Origin: Alcaligenaceae bacterium
Lineage (GTDB): Bacteria; Pseudomonadota; Gammaproteobacteria; Burkholderiales; Burkholderiaceae_B
Reading direction: 5' to 3'
NCBI GenBank assembly: GCA_013416405.1
Contig: JACCET010000009.1
Coordinates: forward strand, 62,001-126,000
Length of the DNA: 64,000 bases
Made by a program: the position numbers and the translations under genes. The notes below the pieces were generated by a model. That model had not been told where the DNA came from. It was given only the letters and a program-made list of their open reading frames with translations, and searched no databases. Shown here piece by piece: positions 52,506-60,946 of this stretch (the stretch's first letter is position 1; the number at the start of each line of letters is the position of its first letter).

Positions 52506-54767
52506 CTAACGCGCCCTGGATATCCGCACCTCGGCACCACGCCGCTTGACCTCCAGGCCTTCGGACGGGAGTATGCGCAGCCCTTCCAGGCCCTTGATAT
52601 AACTGGACCCCTGCATCTGCATGACACGGATTTTGTTGCGCATGACCACCGGGCTGTGCTCGGGCATGCCGAACATCCAGACCTCGTCAAGGATACGGGC
52701 TGAATTGAAGTCGCCCGTATGCTGGGCAGTAGGCCCTAGACATAGCATATGGCCTTCACGGCCAAATAGCGGCAGCGTATCCAGGCCTGCTTCGACCGTC
52801 CAGGTGGTACCGCCTTCATAGCGCCAGCCAGTATTCAGATCCCACCATGCGTCACCTGCGGGCAAATACACCTGCGCCTGCCTGCCCGGTTGCAGCACAG
52901 GCGCAACCAGCAGGGCTGGGCCCAACAGGAATTGCGTATCCCAGGCTTGGGCAAGCGGATCGGACGGGAAGGCCAGCGCCATGGAGCGCTGAACCGGCAG
53001 GCCCGAACGGACTGCGTCTTCAATGATACCCAACACATAGGGGATCAGGCGGTAACGCCATTGCAGCCAGTGCTGCACCAGTTCCTGGGTGGCCTCATCA
53101 AAAGCCGTAGGCAATAAGGCGGGCAATGCCTGAAAGCTGAAATTGGCCGAAAAAACATTGGTGGCCAGCCAGCGTATGTAGAGCTCTGGCGTCATGCCGT
53201 CGACGGGATGCTCCGCCGAACCCAGTGTTTGGGTTTGTACCGGAATGCCGCTATCGCCCAGGGAGATTGCCGTACGCAGGCTGTGTTCCAGGGCAGCCCA
53301 ATCGTTACCTGTACGCGAACCACGCTGCCAGGCAAACCGCTGAGCCGAAGGAAACAGGTCGTTGCTGATGACTATGCCTTCCTGGGGTGTTTTATGCCCC
53401 GCGACGGCGTCGAATAAGGCACGACGCGCCAGCAGCGGGTAAACCGTGCGCAAGACAGCGCCGGATTCTCCTCCGCGCGCCGTAATGTTGTCGGGGATAT
53501 TGAATTGCGCATCGCAGATAGGCGCGCCCAGGCCTTCGTCGAAAACCTGGCGCTGACGCTCTGACCACAGCTTGTATACATCTTTGTGGGTGAGATCCAG
53601 CAGGCCGAAAGGCTGACCGCCGCTGGCCTGATTACCTTCAAAAACGTGCGCATTGCTATCGTCATCGATGAGTAGCCAGCCTCGATCTTCCCACTCTTCA
53701 AACATATCGGTGCCGTGCAGCACGCCGGGAAAGGAAGGTGCCGCAAACTGAACGTTCAGTGCCTGGGCCCGGGCGAACAGATCGCGCGCGTCGGGGACAC
53801 GGGCAGCATCCCATTCAAATGCCGGCTTGTCGGCCTGAAAGCCATATACAGCGGGCGCTGCAAGGCAGACGGCGTCGAGTCCCCATTGTTTGTCGCGAAA
53901 CGTTTGCACGACGGACAAGGTATCTTCTATGGTTTGGCCACTGGCCTGATCCAGCCAGACGCCCATGGGCCAAAGACCAGGCTGCCCTGCTCGGCCCGTC
54001 AGGGCCGTATATTGGTTGAGAATTTCAGATGGCTCACCAACAAACAAAAATAGATCGAGCACGCCGTCGGACAGCGATGCCTGATACAGATCGGGATTGC
54101 TGTGCCCCAGATCGTGCCGCACACAGCCCAAGGTATTGAAATACAGGCCCCAGCCCTTGGTACTCCAGACCAGGGGAAGCGCACGCGCATCGGGTTCGTC
54201 AGACACACGTGTGCTGCCACGCTGATCAAGCTCGGCGCTGGTTTCTCCGACACCATGCAGGGCGTCATCACCATCCAGCTCGAAAGCAAGATGCCAGGAC
54301 GACGCCTCAGGCGTGCTGCGATCACAAGTCAGTCCCAGCTCTGGCGTGCTCAGCACGCAGTCTTCGCCCCTGTACACGAAAAGCTGCAAGGGCGACTGCG
54401 TGACTTCCAGGGTAATATCACCCTGCTGAAACCGCCAGCCGCTATGCGGCGCTTCGGCAATGGAGCTGACGGCGAGTTCACCCACTGGCTCCTGCCTTGC
54501 CAATAGCATCTCGACATGCGCACGAGTCCGGGCGCTGGGCTTCTCGTTGTGCAGCACACTGGCTTGCGCGCAGCGCAAGCGATAGACCCCCGGTGCATGC
54601 GCTTCAATTTGAAGCTGCATATCGGTGTCAGTCACTGCAAAATCGGCTCGTGTCGATTTCGAAGTTAGAAAATCCAGGGCAACAAGTTGCGTCACGTGAT
54701 CAAGGTCAGACTTGGGCGGCACAGCGCAATCCTTGGGGCTTACGCCCAATAAGCATTCAAAAGCCAT
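52506..54767 (-). CDS. Glycoside hydrolase family 31-like protein with altered active site
   Basis: 753 residues. The N-terminal beta-sandwich has DDALHGVGETSAELDQRGS, like GH31 GxGE sites; the barrel has YQASLSDGVLDLFLFVG and GLWPMGVWLDQAS. Positions equivalent to the nucleophile strand read GAPICDAQFNIPDN: the Asp is kept, but the usual DFGE-type Glu is not. The usual acid/base and HDIGG segment reads SGIPVQTQTLGSAE, without His-Asp. C-terminal beta domains follow (QVYLPAGDAWWDLNTG). It may be a divergent alpha-glycosidase or an inactive sugar-binding paralogue. No carbohydrate transporter is adjacent. Single gene. Confidence 0.8.
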   Translation of the reverse strand: MAFECLLGVSPKDCAVPPKSDLDHVTQLVALDFLTSKSTRADFAVTDTDMQLQIEAHAPGVYRLRCAQASVLHNEKPSARTRAHVEMLLARQEPVGELAVSSIAEAPHSGWRFQQGDITLEVTQSPLQLFVYRGEDCVLSTPELGLTCDRSTPEASSWHLAFELDGDDALHGVGETSAELDQRGSTRVSDEPDARALPLVWSTKGWGLYFNTLGCVRHDLGHSNPDLYQASLSDGVLDLFLFVGEPSEILNQYTALTGRAGQPGLWPMGVWLDQASGQTIEDTLSVVQTFRDKQWGLDAVCLAAPAVYGFQADKPAFEWDAARVPDARDLFARAQALNVQFAAPSFPGVLHGTDMFEEWEDRGWLLIDDDSNAHVFEGNQASGGQPFGLLDLTHKDVYKLWSERQRQVFDEGLGAPICDAQFNIPDNITARGGESGAVLRTVYPLLARRALFDAVAGHKTPQEGIVISNDLFPSAQRFAWQRGSRTGNDWAALEHSLRTAISLGDSGIPVQTQTLGSAEHPVDGMTPELYIRWLATNVFSANFSFQALPALLPTAFDEATQELVQHWLQWRYRLIPYVLGIIEDAVRSGLPVQRSMALAFPSDPLAQAWDTQFLLGPALLVAPVLQPGRQAQVYLPAGDAWWDLNTGWRYEGGTTWTVEAGLDTLPLFGREGHMLCLGPTAQHTGDFNSARILDEVWMFGMPEHSPVVMRNKIRVMQMQGSSYIKGLEGLRILPSEGLEVKRRGAEVRISRAR

Positions 54768-54838
54768 TATTTTGACGGATTTGGGCTATAAAATAAAATC
54801 GCACGAATTTATGCACCTTTAAAAAAGTGATGAAATGG

Positions 54839-56707
54839 TCAACGGGGAGCAATTTTTCGTATCAGCTCGCGCTCCAGGGGTAATGGTTCGCCATTAAGCC
54901 GGGCGGCAATCAAGTCGCCAGCCAGCGGAGCCCAGCTCAGGCCACGCGAGCCAAATGCACAAGCCAGCCACAAACCCGGAGCCCCGACAACCTGACCAAT
55001 AACAGGCAGGCGATCACTGACCGCAGCACGCCAGCCGGCCCAGCCATTGGTCGGTACTGGCATCGGCCCCAACCTGGCCTTTTGCATATTCAATAACACG
55101 GTCAGCTTGTTCATGACGTCTTGATGCCCCTGTGCCGTTATTTTACTTGCGGCCGCGTTGGCCGTATAGGTACTGCCGCCTACATTCAGCCCATCGACGG
55201 CCGGCAGGTAGTAACCGTCACCTGCGACGATGGCATGCGTTTTGCATAGCCTGCTGTCAGCAAAGTAACTGACCTGCCCACCCAGTCGGTGCATGGCGTC
55301 TACTTTGGGCAGTGCTGCAAGCCCTGGCGTGCCCGCCATAAGCGCGCAGGCTTGCCATGCATTCGCCAACACCACGTTGGGCGCACTGGCCAGTGCCTGT
55401 CCATCGGCATTGGATACCACCCATTCCTGGCTGTCGTTGCAGTGCAAACGGCTGACGGAAATATCCCTACAGTATACCCCGGGCAGGCTTAATAAGGCGC
55501 ATAGCAGGGCTTCAGGCTGCACTCTTTGTCCAGCCGAAAACCAAAGCCCACCCCAGGCTGGCTCCACACCTGCCAAGGCTTTTGCCTGCGCCCCCTCGAC
55601 CCATCGCACCCAGTCAGAGGGAAATCGCAAGCTGTCCAGCGCAAGCCGACGATCCGCAGCATGCTGCGCGTCGGTCGCCACTTCAAGCGTGCCGCAGCGC
55701 AAAGGCCGGGCGGGCTCGGGTAAGCCCTGCCAGCGCTGCAGCGCGCGCAGCGTACCAGCCCGGCTCAAGCGCGCCCGAATATCGTCATCACGGCTAATGA
55801 CCGGCGTCAGCGCGGCCGCGATGTGTCCTTGGTGACTGGCTCCCAACCCTTGTGCAAATACCGGATCAAACACGGTGACCTCATGGCCACGCAAGGCCAG
55901 AGCCTGCGCAACACCTGCGCCCGCCAACCCGCCTCCGATCACCAGAACCTTGTCACCCCGCGCGGCTTGGGTTCGCTGGCGACCCAGGCCCTGACGTAAA
56001 GTAGCCACGGTTATTTCACGCTTACCGCCATAACCAGGCACTTTGGACACCAGAAAACCGGCATCGCGCAATCCACGACGCATTTCTCCAGCACAACACC
56101 AGCTTGCCGCAGTGGCGCCCGCATTGGCCATACGTACCAGTTGGCCAAACAAATGTCGCGTCCACATGGCTGGATTCACACGAGGTGCGAAGCCATCCAG
56201 GAAATAAGCATCGACCTGGGCTGAAACTTGTCTGGCCAGGCGCTCGACCGAACCAAAGGCCAGTGTCAGGGTCAGCGCCCCACCCTCAAATTCCAGCCGA
56301 TGCAGGCCCGGCAACAAAGGAGGCCAGGCGGCCAGCAGCTTGCATGCCAGCGCCTGTTCGGCCGGAGGCAAACTGCGCTGCCACATGGCATGTAAATCGT
56401 GACTGGCAAAAGGATGCAGCTCGAACGACACCATATGCAGGCGCCGGGGTCTTTGTGGGTCTTGACGCCAAGCCTGCCACAGGGCCAGAAAATTATGCCC
56501 CAGCCCGAATCCCGTTTCACAGACGGTAAAGCTGTCTTTACCGCTCCAGCGCCGCTGCAGATCATTGCCATGGAGGAACACACGCCCGGCCTGTTCCAAC
56601 GCCCCCCACTCGGGATGGTAAGTGTCACCGAAGTTGGCACTGACGGGCACACCGCACTGGTTCAACTCCAGCACGGCAGGAATCAGCGGTTCATAGTTGC
56701 TGGACAT
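54839..56707 (-). CDS. mnmC: Bifunctional tRNA mnm5s2U biosynthesis protein MnmC
   Basis: 622 residues (E. coli 668). The N-terminal methyltransferase half (residues 1-235) has VCETGFGLGHNFLALWQAW and LDGFAPRVNPAMWTRHLF; the C-terminal FAD oxidoreductase half begins KVLVIGGGLAGAGVAQALALRGHEVTVFD and ends ACAFGSRGLSWAPLAGDLIAARL. Together they convert cmnm5s2U34 to nm5 and mnm5 in tRNA. Divergent from suhB, with an 8-bp inverted repeat in the 90-base gap. Confidence 0.93.
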   Translation of the reverse strand: MSSNYEPLIPAVLELNQCGVPVSANFGDTYHPEWGALEQAGRVFLHGNDLQRRWSGKDSFTVCETGFGLGHNFLALWQAWRQDPQRPRRLHMVSFELHPFASHDLHAMWQRSLPPAEQALACKLLAAWPPLLPGLHRLEFEGGALTLTLAFGSVERLARQVSAQVDAYFLDGFAPRVNPAMWTRHLFGQLVRMANAGATAASWCCAGEMRRGLRDAGFLVSKVPGYGGKREITVATLRQGLGRQRTQAARGDKVLVIGGGLAGAGVAQALALRGHEVTVFDPVFAQGLGASHQGHIAAALTPVISRDDDIRARLSRAGTLRALQRWQGLPEPARPLRCGTLEVATDAQHAADRRLALDSLRFPSDWVRWVEGAQAKALAGVEPAWGGLWFSAGQRVQPEALLCALLSLPGVYCRDISVSRLHCNDSQEWVVSNADGQALASAPNVVLANAWQACALMAGTPGLAALPKVDAMHRLGGQVSYFADSRLCKTHAIVAGDGYYLPAVDGLNVGGSTYTANAAASKITAQGHQDVMNKLTVLLNMQKARLGPMPVPTNGWAGWRAAVSDRLPVIGQVVGAPGLWLACAFGSRGLSWAPLAGDLIAARLNGEPLPLERELIRKIAPR

Positions 56708-56736
56708 ACAGTTGGGTGCAATAAATATAAGATACC

Positions 56737-56758
56737 ATCACGTACAATGATACGTGAT
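56737..56758. promoter_or_regulatory. Perfect 8-bp inverted repeat in a divergent promoter region
   Basis: ATCACGTA (56737-56744) and TACGTGAT (56751-56758) are separated by CAATGA, a 22-base operator-like palindrome between the mnmC start (56707) and suhB start (56798). No known regulator can be named. Confidence 0.5.
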
Positions 56759-56797
56759 AGAGCAAGCCCGCTCTTGTTGACCAAAAACCATATAAGC

Positions 56798-57646
56798 ATG
56801 CCATCAACCCGCCTCCCCCTAAGCGAATACCTAGATGCCGCAGTCACGGCAGCACACGCAGCAGCCGCCATCTTGCAAGCCTACTCACACAACCGGGCCG
56901 AGTTGGTCATAGACAAGAAAAGTCGCAATGACCTGGTTTCACAGGCCGACCGCGAAGCCGAGCAGGCCGTGCTTGAAATTTTGCGCGAGCGCGCCCCCGA
57001 CCTGGGCATCGTGGCCGAAGAAAGTGGCGGCCAGACTTCAGGCGCAGCGACCTGGTATATAGATCCCCTGGACGGCACCACCAACTTCCTGCATGGCATT
57101 CCTCAGTACGCGGTGTCGATTGCCCTCATTGCGCACCAAGGCACGCTGGTCGACGGCGACACGCCACTGACTCAAGACACACCCGTCATAGGCGTTGTGT
57201 ACGATCCCAACCGCGAAGAGATGTTCACGGCTATGCATGGCGTCGGAGCCTGGTTGAACGGGCACCGCATCACATGCTCGCAAACCGAGCTTCTGGCCGA
57301 ATCGGTTCTGGGTTCGGGCTTCCCTTTCCGTGACTTTTCGTTTTCAGACCAGTACATGCCAACCCTGCACGAGGCCATCAATACAACGCGCGGCGTACGG
57401 CGCCTGGGCGCAGCCGCGCTTGATCTGGCGTGGGTGGCTTGCGGGCGCTACGACGGTTACTGGGAAATGGGCCTGGCCCCCTGGGACGTGGCAGCCGGCA
57501 CGGTTATTGTGCGAGAGGCAGGCGGCATCTGCGAAGACATGTACCACCGCACTCCGTGGCCCATCAAGGGTTATGTCTATGCGGGCAACACGCATACGGC
57601 GCCTGCGCTCGACGCCATGATACAGCCGCATCTCAAGAAAGAGTAA
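56798..57646 (+). CDS. suhB: Inositol monophosphatase family protein (SuhB-like)
   Basis: 282 residues from ATG 56798 (E. coli SuhB 267); the open frame further upstream lies in mnmC and its promoter. KSRNDLVSQADREAEQAVLEIL, IVAEESGG (metal Glu), WYIDPLDGTTNFLHGIPQYAVSIAL (motif 1) and WEMGLAPWDVAAGTVIVREAGG (motif 2) are all present. Dephosphorylates myo-inositol-1-phosphate; SuhB also binds transcription complexes in E. coli. Followed 31 bases later by the M20 gene. Confidence 0.92.
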   Translation: MPSTRLPLSEYLDAAVTAAHAAAAILQAYSHNRAELVIDKKSRNDLVSQADREAEQAVLEILRERAPDLGIVAEESGGQTSGAATWYIDPLDGTTNFLHGIPQYAVSIALIAHQGTLVDGDTPLTQDTPVIGVVYDPNREEMFTAMHGVGAWLNGHRITCSQTELLAESVLGSGFPFRDFSFSDQYMPTLHEAINTTRGVRRLGAAALDLAWVACGRYDGYWEMGLAPWDVAAGTVIVREAGGICEDMYHRTPWPIKGYVYAGNTHTAPALDAMIQPHLKKE

Positions 57647-57677
57647 ATTCACAACAGCAAAAAACCAGGAGACAAGT

Positions 57678-58880
57678 ATGAAACTCGCAGACGCGATCGT
57701 AGGCTGGAAGCCCGAGATAACCGCCATACGGCGCGATATCCACGCTCATCCGGAACTTGCCTACGAAGAAGTTCGTACCGCCGATGTCGTTGCCAAAAAG
57801 CTGGAATCCTGGAACATACCTATACACCGTGGCCTGGGCATTACCGGGGTGGTGGGTACCATACATGGCAAAACACGCAACGGCAAAGCCGTGGGGCTGC
57901 GTGCCGACATGGACGCCTTGCCCATGCAGGAAGCCAACACCTTCGAGCATGCCAGCCAACATCCCGGAAAAATGCATGCTTGCGGCCACGACGGGCATAC
58001 CGCCATGTTGCTGGCAGCGGCGCGCTACCTGGCCGAGCATCGTGATTTCGACGGCACCGTTTACGTCATTTTCCAGCCTGCCGAAGAAGGCCTGGGCGGG
58101 GCCAAGGCCATGATAGACGACGGCCTGTTCAAGCTGTTTCCCATGGATGCCGTCTTTGGCATGCATAACTGGCCAGGCATGGAAGTGGGTGCGTTCGGCC
58201 TGACCGCCGGCCCCATCATGGCCTCCAGCAATACCTTTGAAATTGTTCTTGAAGGCAAGGGCGCACACGGTGCCATGCCACACCTGGGCACAGACCCGGT
58301 CATGGCCGCGGTGCAACTGGCGCAAAGCCTGCAAACCATAGTCACCCGCAACCGCCACCCGCTAGATCCCGCCGTCATCAGCATTACTCAGATTCACACC
58401 GGCTCGGCCGACAATGTCATTCCCAACGATGCCACGCTGCGCGGTACGGTGCGCACGTTTTCCGACGACGTCCTTGATCTTATCGAGAACCGCATGCGCG
58501 ACATCACCGAGCACACCAGCCGGGCACTCGAATGCGAGGCGCGCTTCACATTCTTGCGGCGTTACCCTCCAACCGTTAACCACGAGCGCGAAGCAGAGTT
58601 TTGTGCGCAGGTGCTCGGAGGCATTGTGGGCGAGTCTCAGGTCAATTCGACCATCACTCCGTCCATGGGCGCCGAAGACTTCGCCTTCATGCTCAAGGAA
58701 GTGCCCGGCTGCTATGTCTGGATAGGCAACGGCCAGGGTGAACATCGCACTGCAGGGCACGGCCTGGGTCCATGCATGTTGCATAACGGCAGCTACGACT
58801 TCAACGACGACCTTATTCCCCTGGGGGCAACCTATTGGGTCGAACTGGCCAAACAATGGCTAGCCAATCCCACTCGCTAA
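57678..58880 (+). CDS. M20 family amidohydrolase (hippurate hydrolase-like)
   Basis: 400 residues. The N-terminal IRRDIHAHPELAYEEVRTADVVAKKL, metal-site MHACGHDGHTAMLLAAARYLAE, PAEEGLGGAKAMIDDGLF (catalytic Glu-Glu), FGMHNWPGMEVGAFG and SMGAEDFAFMLKEVPG are standard for the aminoacylase/carboxypeptidase subfamily. It removes an acyl group from an amino acid in the cytoplasm; exact substrate unknown. Has a GGAGACAAGT ribosome site; overlaps the thioesterase gene by 25 bases. Confidence 0.92.
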   Translation: MKLADAIVGWKPEITAIRRDIHAHPELAYEEVRTADVVAKKLESWNIPIHRGLGITGVVGTIHGKTRNGKAVGLRADMDALPMQEANTFEHASQHPGKMHACGHDGHTAMLLAAARYLAEHRDFDGTVYVIFQPAEEGLGGAKAMIDDGLFKLFPMDAVFGMHNWPGMEVGAFGLTAGPIMASSNTFEIVLEGKGAHGAMPHLGTDPVMAAVQLAQSLQTIVTRNRHPLDPAVISITQIHTGSADNVIPNDATLRGTVRTFSDDVLDLIENRMRDITEHTSRALECEARFTFLRRYPPTVNHEREAEFCAQVLGGIVGESQVNSTITPSMGAEDFAFMLKEVPGCYVWIGNGQGEHRTAGHGLGPCMLHNGSYDFNDDLIPLGATYWVELAKQWLANPTR

Positions 58881-59308
58881 ACATTTCCGGAGCCTCCTTC
58901 TTGAACGCCAACAGCACCCCCACTGTGTTACCGCCCCCGGAGCGACACGCCGTACTGCGCGTCGCGCCCATGCCCGCCGATTCGAATATCCACGGCGATG
59001 TATTCGGCGGCTGGATTATGGCCCAGGTCGATATTGCCGGATCCATTCCAGCCACTCGCCGCGCGGCCGGACGCGTGGCCACTATTGCGGTCAACTCGTT
59101 CACCTTCAAGCAGCCCGTATTTGTTGGCGATCTGCTCAGCTTTTATGCCGAAATCGTAAAGGTTGGCACCACATCTGTTACCGTGTCAGTCGAAGTCTAT
59201 GCCGAGCGCCAGCGCCTGGAGCTTGAGGTCGTCAAAGTCACCGAAGCCATCCTGACTTACGTCGCGACCGATGACCAACGCAAGCGCCGTCCGCTTCCTC
59301 CCGTTTAA
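58856..59308 (+). CDS. Acyl-CoA thioesterase (hotdog, YciA-like)
   Basis: 150 residues from ATG 58856 (a TTG at 58835 is possible but deeper in the M20 gene; TTG 58901 is another choice). PADSNIHGDVFGGWIMAQVDIAGSIPATRRA holds the YciA-type hotdog helix with Asn and Asp active-site region; VNSFTFKQPVFVGDLLSFYAEI and VTVSVEVYAERQRLE complete the fold. Hydrolyses acyl-CoA in the cytoplasm. Sits between the M20 and mgtE genes. Confidence 0.9.
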   Translation: MASQSHSLNISGASFLNANSTPTVLPPPERHAVLRVAPMPADSNIHGDVFGGWIMAQVDIAGSIPATRRAAGRVATIAVNSFTFKQPVFVGDLLSFYAEIVKVGTTSVTVSVEVYAERQRLELEVVKVTEAILTYVATDDQRKRRPLPPV

Positions 59309-59322
59309 CGTCAAGGTTGCCT

Positions 59323-60801
59323 ATGTCGGATCCCTCAGTCCAGGCGGAAAGCGCACCGATCACCATACCGCGCCGCCTCGATCCTGAAGACGCACAGCTT
59401 GCCTTGCAACAGCTGCAGTCGATACTTAAACGACAGGAAGTCGTTGAAGCGCTCGCGCTTCGCCAGTACGAAGACGATAGCCGCTCCAACCTGCTCGAAG
59501 GGCTGCTGCATCGGCAGCACGAAAACGAGATAAAGGCTATCGTCAATCACCTGCACCCGTCTGACATTGCCTTCATTCTTGAGTCGCTGCCTGTGCAGGA
59601 ACGGCAGGCGGTCTGGCAACTGGTGAGTGCCGAGCACGACGCCGACGTGCTGCTGGAAATTGACGATTGGGCGCGCGAATCGTTGATCGAGTCCATGGAT
59701 CACCAGGATCTGGTTGCCGCCACCGGCACCATGGATGCCGACGAGATCGCCGACCTGGCCGCTGATCTGCCGGCCGAGGTCATTACCGAGGTTCAGAAGG
59801 GCCTGACCGACGAAGAGCGCGCGCAACTGATCGAGGCCATGGGCTACCCCGAAGATACGGTCGGGGCCATCATGGACTTTGAAATGGTTCGTGTACGGGA
59901 AGACGTGACCCTGGAGGTCGTGTTGCGCTACCTGCGCCGTTTGCAGGAGCTTCCCGATCACACTGACCAGGTCTTCGTGGTTGATCGCGACGACAAACTG
60001 CAAGGCACACTGCATCTGTCCACGCTGCTGGTCAAGGATCCCGAAAACCTGGTGTCCAAAGTGATGTCCACCGACTACCTAACCCTGAATCCATTAGATT
60101 CCGATGCCGATGCAGCCGGCGCATTCGAGCGCTATGACCTGGTATCTGCGCCCGTCACCGATGACCAGGGTCGCCTGATAGGACGCGTGACCATCGCCGA
60201 AGTGGTTGATGTGATGCAGGAAGACTCCCAAGAGCAGGCACTGTCACGCGCTGGCCTGCAGGAAGAAGACATTTTCGCACCCGTGCTGGATGCCCTGCGC
60301 AACCGTGCTCCCTGGCTGTTTGTGAATCTGTGCACCGCTGCAACGGCATCCCTGATCGCATCGCGCTTCGAGGACACCGTCAGTCATATCGTCATCCTGG
60401 CTTTCCTGATGTCCATCGTGGCCGGCATAGGCGGCAACTCGGGCAATCAGACCATGACCATGATCATTCGGGCGCTGGCCGTAGGGCGCGTAAGCAGCCA
60501 GAATGCCTGGCAATTGGTCAAGCGTGAATTGACCGTTACGTTTCTCGTCGGCCTATGCGGCAGCGTCGTGGCAGCCGCATTCGCCTGGGCGATTTCGGGC
60601 TCACTGGCCATTGCCGCCGTCATGATGGCGGCAATGATCTGCAATATGCTGATAGGCGCGGCACTGGGGGTGATAATACCCATGTTGCGCGCCCGTTTCG
60701 GCAACGACCCTGCCATGGGCTCTTCAGTGCTGCTGACTTTTGCGACTGACTCGCTGGGCTTTTTCGTCTTTCTGGGATTGGCGACGATATTCCTGATTTA
60801 A
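59323..60801 (+). CDS. mgtE: Magnesium transporter MgtE
   Basis: 492 residues from ATG 59323 (a TTG two codons earlier is an alternative). N-terminal superhelical domain with LHPSDIAFILESLP, then tandem CBS domains (about 170-300: GAIMDFEMVRVREDVTLEVVLRYLR, VMSTDYLTLNPLDSDADAAGAFERYDLVSAPVTD), then five membrane helices ending RFGNDPAMGSSVLLTFATDSLGFFVFLGLATI, with the pore motif NSGNQTMTM. Imports Mg2+, gated by internal Mg2+ through the CBS region. End of the suhB run. Confidence 0.95.
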   Translation: MSDPSVQAESAPITIPRRLDPEDAQLALQQLQSILKRQEVVEALALRQYEDDSRSNLLEGLLHRQHENEIKAIVNHLHPSDIAFILESLPVQERQAVWQLVSAEHDADVLLEIDDWARESLIESMDHQDLVAATGTMDADEIADLAADLPAEVITEVQKGLTDEERAQLIEAMGYPEDTVGAIMDFEMVRVREDVTLEVVLRYLRRLQELPDHTDQVFVVDRDDKLQGTLHLSTLLVKDPENLVSKVMSTDYLTLNPLDSDADAAGAFERYDLVSAPVTDDQGRLIGRVTIAEVVDVMQEDSQEQALSRAGLQEEDIFAPVLDALRNRAPWLFVNLCTAATASLIASRFEDTVSHIVILAFLMSIVAGIGGNSGNQTMTMIIRALAVGRVSSQNAWQLVKRELTVTFLVGLCGSVVAAAFAWAISGSLAIAAVMMAAMICNMLIGAALGVIIPMLRARFGNDPAMGSSVLLTFATDSLGFFVFLGLATIFLI

Positions 60802-60903
60802 TTCCATGTCTAAATCAACCGTGCACTTTGTCAGCTTTGCTTGCCTTACGCTAGCAATATCTGCGCTTCGCCTTCGCGTTCACAATTGATTTAGACATGG
60901 AAT
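60801..60903. repeat. 18-bp perfect inverted repeat flanking a 67-base spacer
   Basis: ATTCCATGTCTAAATCAA (60801-60818) and its exact reverse complement (60886-60903) bracket 67 bases. It begins at the last base of the mgtE stop codon and lies between the convergent mgtE and secA 3' ends. Spacer contains no obvious gene. Confidence 0.9.
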
Positions 60904-60906
60904 AAC

Positions 60907-60936
60907 GAGCTTCCCGGCCTAAAGTCCGGGAAGCTC
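60907..60936. terminator. Hairpin after secA
   Basis: GAGCTTCCCGG pairs perfectly with CCGGGAAGCTC around an 8-base loop (11-bp stem), 11 bases past the secA stop on the minus strand. No T-run; probable 3'-end hairpin. Confidence 0.5.
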
Positions 60937-60946
60937 GACACGCCGT

